A DNA stretch of 64,000 nucleotides from Stomorhina lunata (GCA_933228675.1 OW121742.1:34668218-34732217); one strand, 5' to 3'; positions 35,063-47,652 are shown, counted from the first letter of the stretch. Notes: generated by a model from the letters alone, not told the origin. Numbers and translations are program-made.

Positions 35063-35889
35063 TGATCCCGAACGGGTTATGCTTGTATATCTTGTACCTA
35101 CTAGACACGTTTGGACAATTGTAATAAAATCTTTGCTCTACATTTATTTAAAAACATTTCACATAATAGACCACAAGAACCAACAACAACAAAATAATGG
35201 AATAGATCAACATTTGCAACATTTTTTTAAAGGAGTCATACTTTAAGATCTTGATAACTTTGGTCGGCAACATTTACTTAGCATTTGAACTTGTTACACT
35301 TTTCCATTAACTCTAATACAAGTTCCAACACTCAAACCATTACCATCGGATCGGACTCGTTTTGTTTAGAAGGAGTTGAGTTTCCAAGAGTATCTAAGAA
35401 GTATCAAGTAATTTTGTAATTTTAAAAATCTTAAATTACTCGTGTACATTAAATGAATTGTATGGGTCATTTTAAATTAAATGAACAATTTTCTAATCTT
35501 ACCGGTTTAGCTCTATTTTAGCAATGCAAGATCTTTGGCTAGAATGTTAGAAAAAAAGAGTTTCAATTAAATTATGTTAATTTTAAATGTTGCAACAATG
35601 AGTTGCGCTGCATGTTATATGTTGCAGCAGAGATTTTTAGAATAAAAGAAGCCGCTTTATATATGAGCTCCACCTACTTCTTGTGATGCTTGAGCTTTAG
35701 TTAGAAATTATGAAAGATCCTAAAACTTGTTAAGCAACTTACGCACTGGCGTAAAGATCTGGCCATGATCGATACATGCGAATTTTATTTTACAACATTT
35801 TAATAGAGACTAATTAAAATTTATCGATTTAGGAAGAAAATAGCGTAAATTAATCTAAAATATAAGACCATTAACCACAAAATTCTTAA
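35063..35889. other. intronic stretch, nothing identified
   Basis: Comparatively low satellite content and no open frame. No transposon ends or RNA genes were seen. Confidence 0.45.
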
Positions 35890-37412
35890 AAATGTTATTA
35901 TTTTTATAAGAAATTTTTCAAAAATTTCTTATTTTTCTTAGGAATTTTGTCAAAAATTTCTTATCTTAATAGGAAATTTTTCAAAAATTTCTTATTTTTA
36001 TAGGAAATGTTTCAAAAATTTCTTATTTTTAAAGGAAATTTTTCAAAAATTTCTTATTATTTTAGGAAATTTTTCAAAAATTTTTATTTTTATAGGAAAT
36101 TTTTCAAAAATTTCTTATTTTTATAGGAAATTTTTCAAAAATTTCTTATTTTTATAGGAAATTTTTCAAAAATTTCTTATTTTTATAGGAAATTTTTCAA
36201 AAATTTCTTATTTTTATAAGAAATTTTTCAAAAATTTCTTATCTTTATAGGAAATTTTTCAAAAATTTCTTATTTTTATAGGAAATTTTTTAAAAAATTC
36301 TTATTTTTATAGGAAATTTTTCAAAAATTTCTTATTTTTATAGGAAGTTTTTCAAAAATTTCTTATTTTTATAGGAATTTTTTCAAAAATTTCTTATTTT
36401 TATAGGAAATTTTTCAAAAATTTCTTATTTTTATAGGAAATTTTTCAAAAATTTCTCATTTTTATAGGAAATTTTTAAAAAATTTCTTATTTTTATAGGA
36501 AATTTTTCAAAAAATTCTTATTTTTATAAAAAAATTTTTCAAAAATTTCTTATTTTTAAAGGAAGTTTTTCAAAAATTTCTTATTTTTATAGGAAATTTT
36601 TCAAAAATTTATTATTTTTATAAGAAATTTTTCAAAAATTTATTATTTTTATAGGAATTTTTTCAAAAATTTCTTATTTTTATAGGAAATTTTTCAAAAA
36701 TTTCTTATTTTTATAGGAAATTTTTCAAAAATTTCTTATTTTTATAGGAAATTTTTCAAAAATTTCTTATTTTTATAAGAAATTTTTCAAAAATTTCTTA
36801 TCTTTATAGGAAATTTTTAAAAAATTTCTTATCTTTATAGGAAATTTTTAAAAAATTTCTTATTTTTAAAGGAAGTTTTTCAAAAATTTCTTATTTTTAT
36901 ACGAAATTTTTCAAAAATTTCTTATTTTTATAGGAAATTTTTCAAAAATTTCTCATTTTTATAGGAAATTTTTAAAAAATTTCTTATTTTTATAGGAAAT
37001 TTTTCAAAAATTTCTTATTTTTATAGGAAATTTTTCAAAAATTTCTTATTTTTATAGGAAATTTTTCAAAAATTTCTTATTTTTATAGGAAATTTTTCAA
37101 AAATTTCTTATTTTTATAGGAAATTTTTCAAAAATTTCTTATTTTTATAGGAATTTTTTCAAAAATTTCTTATTTTTATAGGAAATTTTTCAAAAATTTC
37201 TTATTTTTATAGGAAATTTTTAAAAAATTTCTTATTTTTATAGGAAATTTTTCAAAATTTCTTATTTTTATAGGAAATCTTTAAAAAATTTCTTATTTTT
37301 ATAGGAAATTTTTCAAAAATTTCTTATTTTTATAGGAAATTTTTCAAAAATTTCTTATTTTTTATAGAAAATTTTTCAAAAACTTCCTATTTTTATTGGA
37401 AATTTTTCAAAA
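35890..37412 (-). repeat. 31-bp minisatellite, block S10 (reverse)
   Basis: About 49 reversed units, largely homogeneous, with recurring variants (TTCTCATTTTTATAGG at about 36452 and 36950; TATCTTTATAGG at about 36241 and 36800) that indicate block duplication of about 500-560 bp. Confidence 0.97.
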
Positions 37413-38164
37413 ATGATGTCTTCTTAAAAAACCAATAATTTTTTGAAAATTGCTATTAAAAATTTTGTGTTGAAAATATTAACAACAAATCACGAAATCG
37501 TTTTATTGACCAAGAAGCAAAATTGCCAAAGTTGTAATTTATCTAAAGTTTATGGTGTTAAAGCCATTCAGCAACACTTCATATTTTTCCTGCAACAAAA
37601 TTTATCCAATCAAGTCTCTCTCAAACAAGTGCGACAATATTTTACAAAAAATGTTTACAACAACTAGAAAAGCAACTCCTTTTATAGAAGAAAGGGGCAT
37701 TCTACCACAAACACTTTTGCTGCAACTGCAGTCCATCAACGGACAATTTATGAATTATATTATTCGCTTTAATAATTCTATTGTGGGAATTTATTTATAG
37801 TTTCTGCAGCGCAAACAGTTGACGAGGAAGGCAACGGAGGGGATAGGACGCCCATCATCATCATCCATCATGATTTCAGTTGCTTGGGACTGCAATTGTG
37901 AGGCTGGTAGTTCCTTTTCTGGCTGACTAACTGACGAACTGTCGGTTTTGTTTGAAGCTGATTTTCTTTTTCAGATATTTTCAAATAACCACAAATTACA
38001 TTCAAATTGTAAATCGTTTTTTTTCCTCTTAAAAGGGAATTGTTTTTCCATTACATTGTTAAGACAGAAGATTAAAATTCAGTTCAAATTAATTGTGTTT
38101 AAATTTTAACTTAAATTTGGTGCCACTTAATTCTAAGCAAATATTAATTAAACCAATCCTAGAA
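37413..38164. other. intronic stretch with a GC-richer patch
   Basis: 37670-37940 is clearly less AT-rich than its surroundings and contains CTGCAACTGCAGTCC and CATCATCATCATCCATCATG. The two overlapping open frames (37443-37667, 37552-37800) have no recognisable product. An enhancer or old exon is possible but unsupported. Confidence 0.4.
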
Positions 38165-38895
38165 AATAAAAAAATCTCGTATAAAAATAAGAAATTTTTG
38201 AAAAATTTTCTTTGAAAATAAGAAATTTTGAAAAAATTCCTGCAAAAATAAGAAATTTTTTAAAAATTTTCTTCAAAAATAAGAAATTTTTGAAAAATTT
38301 CCTATAAAAATAAGAAATATTTGAAAAATTTCCTATTAAACTAAAAAATTTTTGAAAAGTTTCATATAAAACTAAGAAATTAAAAAAAAATCGTATAAAA
38401 ATAAGAAATTTTTGAAAAATTTCCTATAAAAATGAGAAAATTTTGAAAAATTTCCTATCCAAATTAGAAACTTTTGAAAAATTTGTTATCAAAAAAAGAA
38501 ATTTTTGAAAAATTTCCTATAAAAATAAGAAATTTTTGAAAAATTTCCTATAAAAATAAGAAATTTTTGAAAAATTTCCTAAAAAAATAAGAAATTTTTG
38601 AAAAATTTCCTAAAAAAATAAGAAATTTTTGAAAAATTTCCTAAAAAAATAAGAAATTTTTGAAAAATTTCCTATAAAAATAAGAAATTTTTGAAAAATA
38701 TCCCATAAAATTATAAATTTTTGAAAATATCCTATAAAAATAAGAAATTTTTAAAAATTGCCTATAGAAATAAGAAATTTTTAAAAAGTTTCATATAAAA
38801 ATAAGAAATTTTTTAAAAATTTCCTATAAAAATAAACAATTTTAGAAAAATTTTCTAAAAACAAATAAGAAATTTCCTATAAAAAAAAATAAATT
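38165..38895 (+). repeat. 31-bp minisatellite, block S11a (forward)
   Basis: About 23 forward units, diverged at both ends and homogeneous at 38510-38690. It faces reversed block S11b across a spacer of about 30 bp. Confidence 0.95.
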
Positions 38896-38924
38896 ATTAT
38901 AAATTTTTTTATTAATTATTTTTA

Positions 38925-40425
38925 TAGGATTTCTTATTTTTATAGGAAATTTTTCAAAAATTTGTTATTTTTATAAGAAATTTTTCAAAAATTTCTTATT
39001 TTTATAGGATTTTTTTTAAAAATTTCTTATTTTTATAGGAAATTTTTTAAAAATTTCTTATTTTTATAGGATTTTTTTTTAAAATTTCTTATTTTTATAG
39101 GAATTTTTTTTTAAAATTTCTTATTTTTATAGGAAATTTTTTTAAAAATATCTTATTTTTATATGAAATTTTTTAAAAATTTTTTATTTTTATAGGAAAT
39201 TTTTTAAAAATTTTTTATTTTTATAGGAAATTTTTCAAAAATATCTTGTTTTTATAGGAAATTTTTCAAAACTTTATTATTTTTAGGAAATTTTTCAAAA
39301 ATTTCTTATTTTTATAGGAAATTTTTCAAAAATTTCTTATTTTTATAGGAAATTTTTTAAAAATTTCTTATTTTTTATAGGAAATTTTTCAAAAATTTCT
39401 TTTTTTTATAGGAAATTTTTCAAAAATATCTTGTTTTTATAGGAAATTTTTCAAAACTTTATTATTTTTAGGAAATTTTTCAAAAATTTCTTATTTTTAT
39501 AGGAAATTTTTCAAAAATTTCTTATTTTTATAGGAAATTTTTTAAAAATTTCTTATTTTTATAGGAAATTTTTCAAAAATTTCTTATTTTTATAGGAAAT
39601 TTTTCAAAAATTTCTTATTTTTATAGGAAATTTTTCAAAAATTTCTTATTTTTATAGGAAATTTTTCAAAAATTTCTTATTTTTATAGGAAATTTTTCAA
39701 AAATTTCTTATTTTTATAGGAAATTTTTCAAAAATTTCTTATTTTTATAGGAAATTTTTCAAAAATTTTTTATTTTTATAGGAAATTTTTCAAAAATTTC
39801 TTATTTTTATAGGAAACTTCTTGAGAATTTCTTATTTTTATAAGAAATTTTTGAAGAATTTCTTATTTTTATATGAAATTTTTTAAAAATTTTTTATTTT
39901 TATAGGAAATTTTTCAAAAATTTCTTATTTTTATAGGAAATTTTTCAAAAATTTCTTATTTTTATAGGAAATTTTTCAAAAATTTTTTATTTTTATAGGA
40001 AATTTTTCAAAAATTTCTTATTTTCATAGGAAATTTTTCAAAAATTTCTTATTTTTATAGGAAATTTTTAAAAATTTCTTAGTTTTATAGGAAACTTCTT
40101 AAGAATTTCTTATTTTTATAAGAAATTTTTGAAGAATTTCTTATTTTTATAGGAAATTTTTAAAAAAATTCTTATTTTGATAAGAATTTTTTCAAAAATT
40201 TCCTATTTTTATACGAATATTTTCAAAAATTTCTTATTTTTATAGGAAATTTTTCAAAAAGTTTCTTATTTTTATAGGATTTTTTATTAAACTTCTTATT
40301 TTTATAGGAAATTCTTCAACATTTTTCAAAAATTTCTTATTTTTTTAGGAACTTTTCCAAAAATTTCTTATTGTTATAGGAATTTTTTTTTAATTTCTTA
40401 TTTTTATAGGTTTTTTTTTAACATT
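38925..40425 (-). repeat. 31-bp minisatellite, block S11b (reverse)
   Basis: About 48 reversed units. The group AATATCTTGTTTTTATAGG and ACTTTATTATTTTTAGG appears at about 39240 and 39425, 185-186 bp (six units) apart. Another group (GGAAACTTCTTGAGAATTTC) occurs at about 39812 and, slightly changed, at 40091. Confidence 0.96.
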
Positions 40426-42234
40426 TTCTTTAAGAATATCAAAATTGCTTTTTGTAAGTTATTCGTTACACTGTAACTTTATTAAAAACCAAGATTTTAT
40501 TTATGACGATTATGATTGAACAGCAGCAGGAGCTGCCTCAAAAAACACCATCTTTCATTTAGATTTTCAGTGTCAGCCATCCTTAAATTTATACTTTTAC
40601 GAATTACAAGCTTTCAAATCCCATCATCTACCACAACTCAAAATTTTTTATGATTTTAAAAGTTTTCTTTACATCACCGCCATGTTTGTTGCCTGCCCCA
40701 TCTTCAGCGTCATCATCATTGGCATTATGGTCATCTGCGTCATGATCGTCGGTCGTCATAATCATCATTTTCAGTTGTTTTACAATCAGTGTCTATCAGA
40801 ATTTTTCAATTATATCGAAATAGCGTTATCCGTACTTGAATCGCGTCAGAACGCATAATTACTATAATCACCTGAGTTATTACCTCAACAACGTGTATAA
40901 ACGAAATGTTGGGCTGCGATCGGTCGTAGCTGAGTTGCAGTCACACAGACTGAGTTGGATCTTTTGCTGATGATCTTACAAGTGCAATAGCATTAGCAAG
41001 ATTTGGAAAAAAAAAAACGCCAAAGATTGAGGGAACTTCTATAATTCTTATGCACTAAAACCAATGACTGACGACGACAACGACTCTCGGATTCGGACAA
41101 ATGAAGTTAAAAGAAACATTGAAGATTATTTTTGTAGCTTCTACCAAAACGTCAGAGAACAACAATAAACAATCTTCTTAATAAAATTAATATTTTTTTT
41201 TCTTTTTTAATTTATTTAATCATATTAAAACAACAAAAACTGCAGTAAAATTACTATTAAAATCAGCCAATATTGTGTTAAAATTTATTATTATCGTTTC
41301 TGTTTTTTCTGTTCGATATTGGTCAGTTTCTTTTGACTTAAAGTTCCGTCCGTCCATTTTTTTCGTTTTCTTAATTTCAGAGTTTGTCTTGTTTTTGGTA
41401 TTATCATTTTTAATTTTATGTTTTCAATTTAATCATGATTTTCTCTTTGTAAAAATAAACTGAAAAAATTACAATTTACAGTTTATGTTATAAGATCTTG
41501 CTAAAAAAATATAAGCCAACAGTTAATTTGAACGATAGATTGCCTATCGAACACTTTAAAGTTTAGTTTTTTTTTTTGTTCTAAATGATTATAATTTCTT
41601 TTATTTTTCTTCTCCGCTGATTAGATTTACAGTTTTTGTTGGAAAATGGGGAAAAATATGAAATTTGTTAAGTGTTAATTCAGGTTGAATTTTATGCGAT
41701 TTCTGACTTAAATAGTAATTAAATTTTATATTTCTTACGAACATTATTTTTTTAAATGAGAGCAACAGAAAGCATTCGCTGCTTTTGTGTTAAATCGTCA
41801 TAAACCAAAATTATACTTTCAAGAATGGTAAAAAGTTATTTACATTTAAGTTAATTAACATTTTGATTTAATTCGAAAATTTCGCTGGTCAATAGCCAAA
41901 ATTACATTTAAGTTTCAATATTTTTTCATCGATTTTTTTTCCAAATATTATTCTCTAAAATGTTTGTCTTCTAAAATTTGTGATTTTTGAAGTGGTTGTA
42001 ATAGTTAGACTTATTCAATTTTGTTAAAAATCACATAAGTGGATTAAGAACAAAATTGCCCTTAACCCCAAATTGCCCTTAACCCCTAATTGCCCAAGAC
42101 ATCTTATCATAAAATTATTGTAATTTTTGGTCTAAACTATGATTTAAGCATATGATAAGCTCATACGTCAAGTTTTGTATTTTTGACGGTTCGGGAAGGG
42201 TAAGTAATGCCCCTTTTACTCAAAAGTACCGTTG
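40426..42234. other. intronic stretch, nothing coding identified
   Basis: 40680-41130 is less AT-rich with CATCAT runs. 42057-42100 contains three AATTGCCCTTAACCCC-type repeats. The open frame at 41275-41463 is Phe/Ile/Leu-rich and not recognised. The left target duplication of the Transib element (CGTTG) lies at 42230-42234. Confidence 0.45.
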
Positions 42235-43535
42235 CACGGTGGTAAAAAGCGGCCAAAAATGATTTTTATAAATTTTATAATTTTGATTAAATGTTGATGG
42301 TAGTTTATAGCCAACACTCTAAAGTATCCAATTTCATTTTATCTTTGACTATCGGATAACGGATTCGTTTTTTACACTAGCTCAAAGTTTACACTTTTTT
42401 GCCTACAATTTTAAATTTAAAAAATTTGATTTTAATATACCTCTGAATAAAAGCAGTTATAATTTGTCCACTAAAGTTTTTATTCAAAATTTTTAAGCAC
42501 TTTTTTAAAATTGTTATTAGTGAAACATTTTGTGTGGTTTTTGCGAATTTCTTTGGTTTAGTTTCTTCGAGAATCGAAGTGAATTTGGGATAATTAAATT
42601 ACTAATGAAAATCATAAAAATCAAAATTTTCAAAGTCCATATCTAAGCAAAAGGTCCTAAAAGAGGTTACGCATAAATTGGGTCTCCTACTCTGAAGTAC
42701 TAGTAGTATATATATCTCAAATTTGAGCCGCATTCTCTTGCCGCCCTATTTACCAGAATCTTTTTAGTAACTTCATATTTTAAACATTTTTTATTATACC
42801 AGGTTGCAATTTAGTAAGAAAAAACCATAAATAGTATTTATTGAATGCTTCGATCAATATTAACATTAATTGCCAACAAAGAACAAATTTATGGCAACAA
42901 ATTATATAAGGAGTTCAAATAAGATAAAATCTGTATATCGAAAATTTAGGCATGGCGTTGCATTTTTCAGCCTACTTTGTTAGCCAACACGTTTTTGAGT
43001 CAAATTTCTATGATTCGATTGAAAAAAAGTATAACAATACTTTTTTTTAAGGAAATTCTGTAAGCAAAATATTTACACAGGTGGTGGCCACATTACAATG
43101 GACAAATAAAAAATGCAGAATGAACATGAAAATCACAGTCTTAAAAAATTTCGAATGAATTTTCAATATTTTATTGAAATATTGAACTATTTATAATGTT
43201 TTTTTATATAATACTTAACCTTGACTAATACATTTTTTTTCAGAAATTTAAACATATCTCTGAAACTACTCATCCAAATTTAACAAACTATATATCATTA
43301 GTTAGACAAAATGCCTGTACATAAATTAAAATTATTGAATATTTTTCAAAATTATTAAACACATTTTATGAATGTATCTTATATGTCCCCTTTTATCTGG
43401 CCAACTACTTTTAGTTTTACCATAGCCTTTATACAACATAAAGAAAGGATAATATTTTGTCAGCTCAGTAAGTTTCAGTCAAAAATGTGAAGAAATAAAC
43501 AAATTATTGATTTTTGGCCGTATTTTACCACCGTG
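42235..43535. mobile_element. Transib-type element, non-autonomous
   Basis: Inverted ends CACGGTGGTAAAAAGCGGCC (42235) and, reversed at 43535, CACGGTGGTAAAATACGGCC, both followed by AAAAAT. A perfect 5-bp duplication, CGTTG, flanks it (42230-42234 and 43536-43540). Transib ends start CAC...G and make GC-rich 5-bp duplications, and they are the known relatives of RAG recombination signals: CACGGTG corresponds to the heptamer. The 1,301-bp interior has no transposase frame, so movement would need an enzyme from elsewhere. Confidence 0.85.
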
Positions 43536-43540
43536 CGTTG

Positions 43541-44584
43541 GGTCAATATCTCTTTATCCTGATTTATTTTCGAACTTTAGAGTTCCGATAGTCATAGAAT
43601 GCAAACATATATTTCCATTATATGTAATGCCTGAACTTATGTAATGGTAAATATAAGTACCGTCCGGCAGACAAGGGTTATGTGTATAACTGCTTGTTTA
43701 TTCGGTTTAAGTACCAGCGTCTCTCTAATTATACCACCTATTGTTTACGCAATTTCAAATTTTGACTTTTATTTTTTCGATAAAAATAACAGTTATTTTT
43801 GACTGCTCAAAAATTAGTTTAGTTGAGTTTTGTAATAATAATTGGGTTCGGAAACACAAAAATAACTTTTATTTTTGCTCGAAAAAATAAAAGTCAAAAA
43901 ATAACTTTTATTAATGCTCGATATAATAAAAATCAAAACTAACAGTAATTTTTGCTAGAAAAATAAAGGTTAAAAAATAACTTTTATTTTTGCTCGAAAA
44001 AATAAAAGTTAAAAAATAACTTTTATTTTTGCTCGAAAAAATAAAAATCAAAAAATAACAGTTATTTTTTTTTTCTAAAAAATAAGAATCAGATTTTTAA
44101 AAAGCATCGCATTTTATGAAAATTTGGTCTAAGACTATCAAAATGGTATACTTGGTTTAATTCTCCGACATTTGCGGTTGCTTTTTTTAATCAAAAATTC
44201 AAAAATAACAGTAATTTGCGGTCCCTGTTTTTAAACCTTCCCACTGTGTGATGGTAAAAGAAAAAACTAGCTGGGTTTTGAACTGTCGAAATATTGCTTT
44301 TCTCTCTTCAGCAAATTTTTACCTCTTAATTAGATCTAAAAATTTTGTCTTGAGATAAAATCAAAAAAAAATATATATATATACATCTTACTCAAAATAG
44401 CAAAACTGTCAAAGAACGTAAAATTTCAACTATTTGATACCCTTCACTATCTGCTTTAAAAGTTTTTTCTAATTTTCGGGGACATAAATGGATATATATA
44501 TTTTTTTTTAATTTCAAGATTTATTTACATTTAAGTGTGTAATTTCTGGCAGAAGGATTAATATGGGAGCTATGGTTAAATATA
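43541..44584. other. AT-rich stretch around a palindromic tandem repeat
   Basis: Contains the 39-bp repeat at 43862-44060 and related AATAACAG pieces from 43780 to 44210. These may together be part of an unrecognised element, but no ends were found. No gene. Confidence 0.45.
43862..44060. repeat. 39-bp tandem repeat with palindromic unit
   Basis: ATAACTTTTATTTTTGCTCG begins at 43862, 43901, (diverged 43939), 43977 and 44016, a period of about 39 bp. Within each unit ACTTTTATTTTT and AAAAAATAAAAGT pair across GCTCG, so each unit can form a hairpin. Confidence 0.85.
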
Positions 44585-45656
44585 CAGGGGTGTCATAGAA
44601 ACCAAGTCAGTTTTTAAATTTCTCGGTTTTGAAAACCAATACTGGTTATATTTGGTGTCATGAAACCAAGTCGGTTTTGTTATTATTGGTTTTAAATCAA
44701 ACAAAATGTTCGAATCAATTGTTTATTATTTCATTTGAAATTTTTTTGAAACATCAAAAATCAAATAAAAACATAAAATAAAAATTATTAAAGAAAATTA
44801 TTTGAAGAAAAACTTTCAGTTTTTTGCGATGTTTGTGGTATAGTTATAAAAAAAACGCTGCTATTTGGACAAATGAAGCTTGTATACCCCATCATCATGA
44901 AATGACCGAATTGCGGACTTGAAAATGTAATCAACCTACACCAAGAAACAAACCACAGCCAATCAAAGGACGATTGTCTCTTACATGCGATATTCATTAA
45001 ATTGCAAACAAATATATTGATATGCATTTGCTTCGCCAGTACCTCCACACAAAGAATATTCTAGCCTTACAATTTTCCCCATTTTTGACATTTTGTATGT
45101 TTGTCGATACGGTTCATTGATTCCAAAGACAAAAAGTACCAAAACTTGTTTTTGTCTTATTACATGATAAAAAATGCTATGTAAACTTTTCACCCATCAC
45201 TTTTTATTTGAAAGTTAAAGCTAAAAAGTACCAAAAATATTTTTTCTCTTTTTCTCCCCTTTTTTCGAAAAGTACCTACCACATATACTGTTATTTTTAA
45301 TTATTTTTGTAACTGATCCAAACTCGATTTCAATTTTGGTTCTATTGTTTTTAGTTTGGGAGTTATAGCGTTATTGAATTTTCCCTTTTTTATCCCCCAC
45401 AGGGCCAAATTTTCAAAAATCTGTTGGCCAGTAACGCCTTTGTTTTAAATTTATAGACCAATTTTGAAATGAAATCTGTTAACTGTAAGTTGCTTGGTTT
45501 ATTTCCAATACTAAACCAATAATAATATTTTCTGTGACATATAAAACCAATAGAAAATGTAGCTCGAACATTAATATTGGAATTCATGACACCAATTTAA
45601 TATTTTTGTCGTTTTCAAAACCAATACCAATGAAATTGGTTTCTATGACACCCCTG
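44585..45656. mobile_element. TIR element CAGGGGTGTC, copy 1
   Basis: Perfect 20-bp inverted repeats CAGGGGTGTCATAGAAACCA at both ends of 1,072 bp. Sub-terminal ACCAA/TTGGT boxes and a second internal TTGGTGTCATGAAACC near the left end repeat the terminal sequence. It is collinear, inverted, with most of copy 2 (47658-50021). No transposase; the open frames inside (for example 44788-45048 and 45390-45587, minus) are not convincing. The CAGGGG start suggests hAT-like or related elements, but no 8-bp duplication is visible. Confidence 0.85.
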
Positions 45657-47340
45657 ATAGAAGGAATATTACCAAGTTTTGGTTATCGATTTATGTTTAA
45701 TAGGGTTATAAATTTTTTTGCACAAATTTTCTTCATCCCACCACGTGATGGGCAATTTAGTGCTAATAGTAAAAACATTTTTTTTAGGTCATTTTGACCA
45801 AAAAACTTTCCGCACCAAATGCATTTTCCAAAGCTCCTCAAAAAAAAATTTTTTTAATTACCACAATATCGCAATTTTTTTTCGGTCCTTCTTCGTGCAA
45901 ATGGAAAGATCTTGTTATATTCATGAAATTATTAGAAAAAAACAAAAAAAATTTTTGTTAAATGGCAATTTTTTATAGAAAAATTGAAATTTAAAACTTC
46001 ATTGCGTTTAGTGCGGAAACTTTTTTATAGTGATCGCGACATTTCTTAATATTCTTTTATTGTCTATGCAGCTATGCGATGAAGAATTTGATCTCCAACT
46101 TATTTTGGCTCACTGATTTCGGTTGTCATAAGCAATAACTATTCAAAATATTTTAAAAATAAAAATGTTCCAAAAACTGACCACTCCATAGAGGTACCCG
46201 GGTACCTTGCCGTGCCATTATAGATGTTTTCGGTGTTCACATAAGGGTTGAAGAAATGTTCATATAAAAATAATTACATTATTCAAAACTCCTCTGAACA
46301 GTCAATATTTTTACTTACATAATATAAATATCAAAACTTGTAATCAAAAATCGTTGTACTTCTGTCCTATTTAAAATTGCTGCTACTAAACTTTTTCCTT
46401 CAATGATCCTCCTTGTAATCGTATTAATAACAAATTAAGAAATTAAAGAAAAATGTATTTCTTCTTCATTCACGCAAAAAATACTGAAATCGTAATATTT
46501 GAGATCTAATTTAAAATCATCATTCTTAAACATATTTCACATCCAAAGGACTGCAAGAATTTAGCAAATTTGGCATTTACAAATTCGTCGTATACGAGTT
46601 TGATTAGGCATACTCCAACTATTTTCAAAATAATGATATAGAAATTATTTGAGGGCGACCCAAACATTTACTATTTGATAATTGAAAATTTCTGTGTGTG
46701 CTGGAATCTTAGCATCAGCTGACCGAGAGCCGAAGAACATTATTTTGTAACACCCTGCAGTTACCCTTACAAGAGCCGAATCATTTTTCTTGCCTGTACT
46801 AGGCCTGTACTTAGTCTATCGGATCACAATTTCATAATACGCGCTAGTAAGTTGACCATGAGCCAAAGCGTTTTCTTTTTCAGAATGTAGGCTTGTTTGT
46901 AGCCAATTGGATCATTCTTTAATAATATCCTTTAGTTAGCCGATACGTTTTAGTAAATCGTTTTTAAGCCGAAGTTTTATCTCATCTGATCATTACTTCT
47001 AAAAAAACGGTAATTATTCAATAAAAGTACTTGCACTTTTGAGACAAAGTTCCAGAAGGAGTTAGAAAATATTAGCTTTTAGTAATTCGGTTCGTACTAT
47101 CGAAACTCGGTATGGTATTTTTCCAAAATATAACAAAGATTCATATAATAACTATCAATTACGGTTTGTGTCAATAATAACAGATATGGTATTTTGGAGA
47201 GAAAATAAATCTGCCGTTATAATTTAGTATTCAAAAGTCGCCAAAGTGTAAACATACATTTTTCCAATGGCCTAAAAAATATACTATGGGGAGTGGTATG
47301 GTAACCTTCTTTCATTTGAAGAAAAGTTATCGATTGTAGG
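45657..47340. other. stretch with a short perfect palindrome, otherwise unidentified
   Basis: GGTACCCGGGTACC, a 14-bp palindrome, lies at 46193-46206. No other feature was recognised. The open frame at 45534-45797 overlaps the end of the transposon copy and 45718-45978 is Phe/Lys-rich; neither is recognised. Confidence 0.4.
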
Positions 47341-47652
47341 TTAAAACTTACAGTTAACATGCACCAACTCAGAAACTTGTGAACAATGGTTTGCGCGATT
47401 TAAAAATAATGACATCGACAAAGACAAAGGGAGGCCTGGTCTGAAAATGTTTAAAGGTGAGGAATTGGAAGCATTTTACTCTACAAAATTTGTTGGCAAA
47501 CGAAAAAAAAACTTGAATTTTTGTTAATCACAAAACAAGGCAACTACCTACGTTTAAAAGTATTGGGATTCATTTAAAAGTAAGAATATTTGGCATCATA
47601 CACCTTCTGATTACCATTTGTGTCGATCGATCCAGAACTTACAGAAAGAAAA
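47341..47652 (+). pseudogene. DD34D-type mariner relic, internally deleted
   Basis: 47369-47527 reads SETCEQWFARFKNNDIDKDK then GRPGLKMFKGEELEAF and a stop, matching the first and second DNA-binding helices of mariner transposases (the usual CQ/EWFxRFKxGDF and the EDEELE region). About 60 bp further on, HTPSDYHLCRSIQNLQ matches the APSDYHLFRSLQ motif with the last catalytic Asp. The central catalytic region between them is missing. It is cut on the right by the CAGGGGTG element at 47658, so it is older than that insertion. Confidence 0.8.

Noticed and set aside
37443..37800. Two overlapping open frames in a GC-richer patch
   Set aside because: Neither has recognisable content or splice signals; they may just reflect lower AT content.
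28735..40425. Regularly spaced 31-bp repeats as a possible CRISPR array
   Set aside because: There are no spacers; units are head-to-tail and diverge gradually. The context is eukaryotic.
42057..42100. CCCTTAACCCC repeats as a telomere-like or origin sequence
   Set aside because: Only three imperfect copies of an AATTGCCCTTAACCCC-type unit; higher flies do not use simple telomere repeats, and nothing else supports it.
46193..46206. GGTACCCGGGTACC palindrome as a regulatory site
   Set aside because: A single 14-bp palindrome with no repeated partner or nearby gene signal; chance is plausible over 64 kb.
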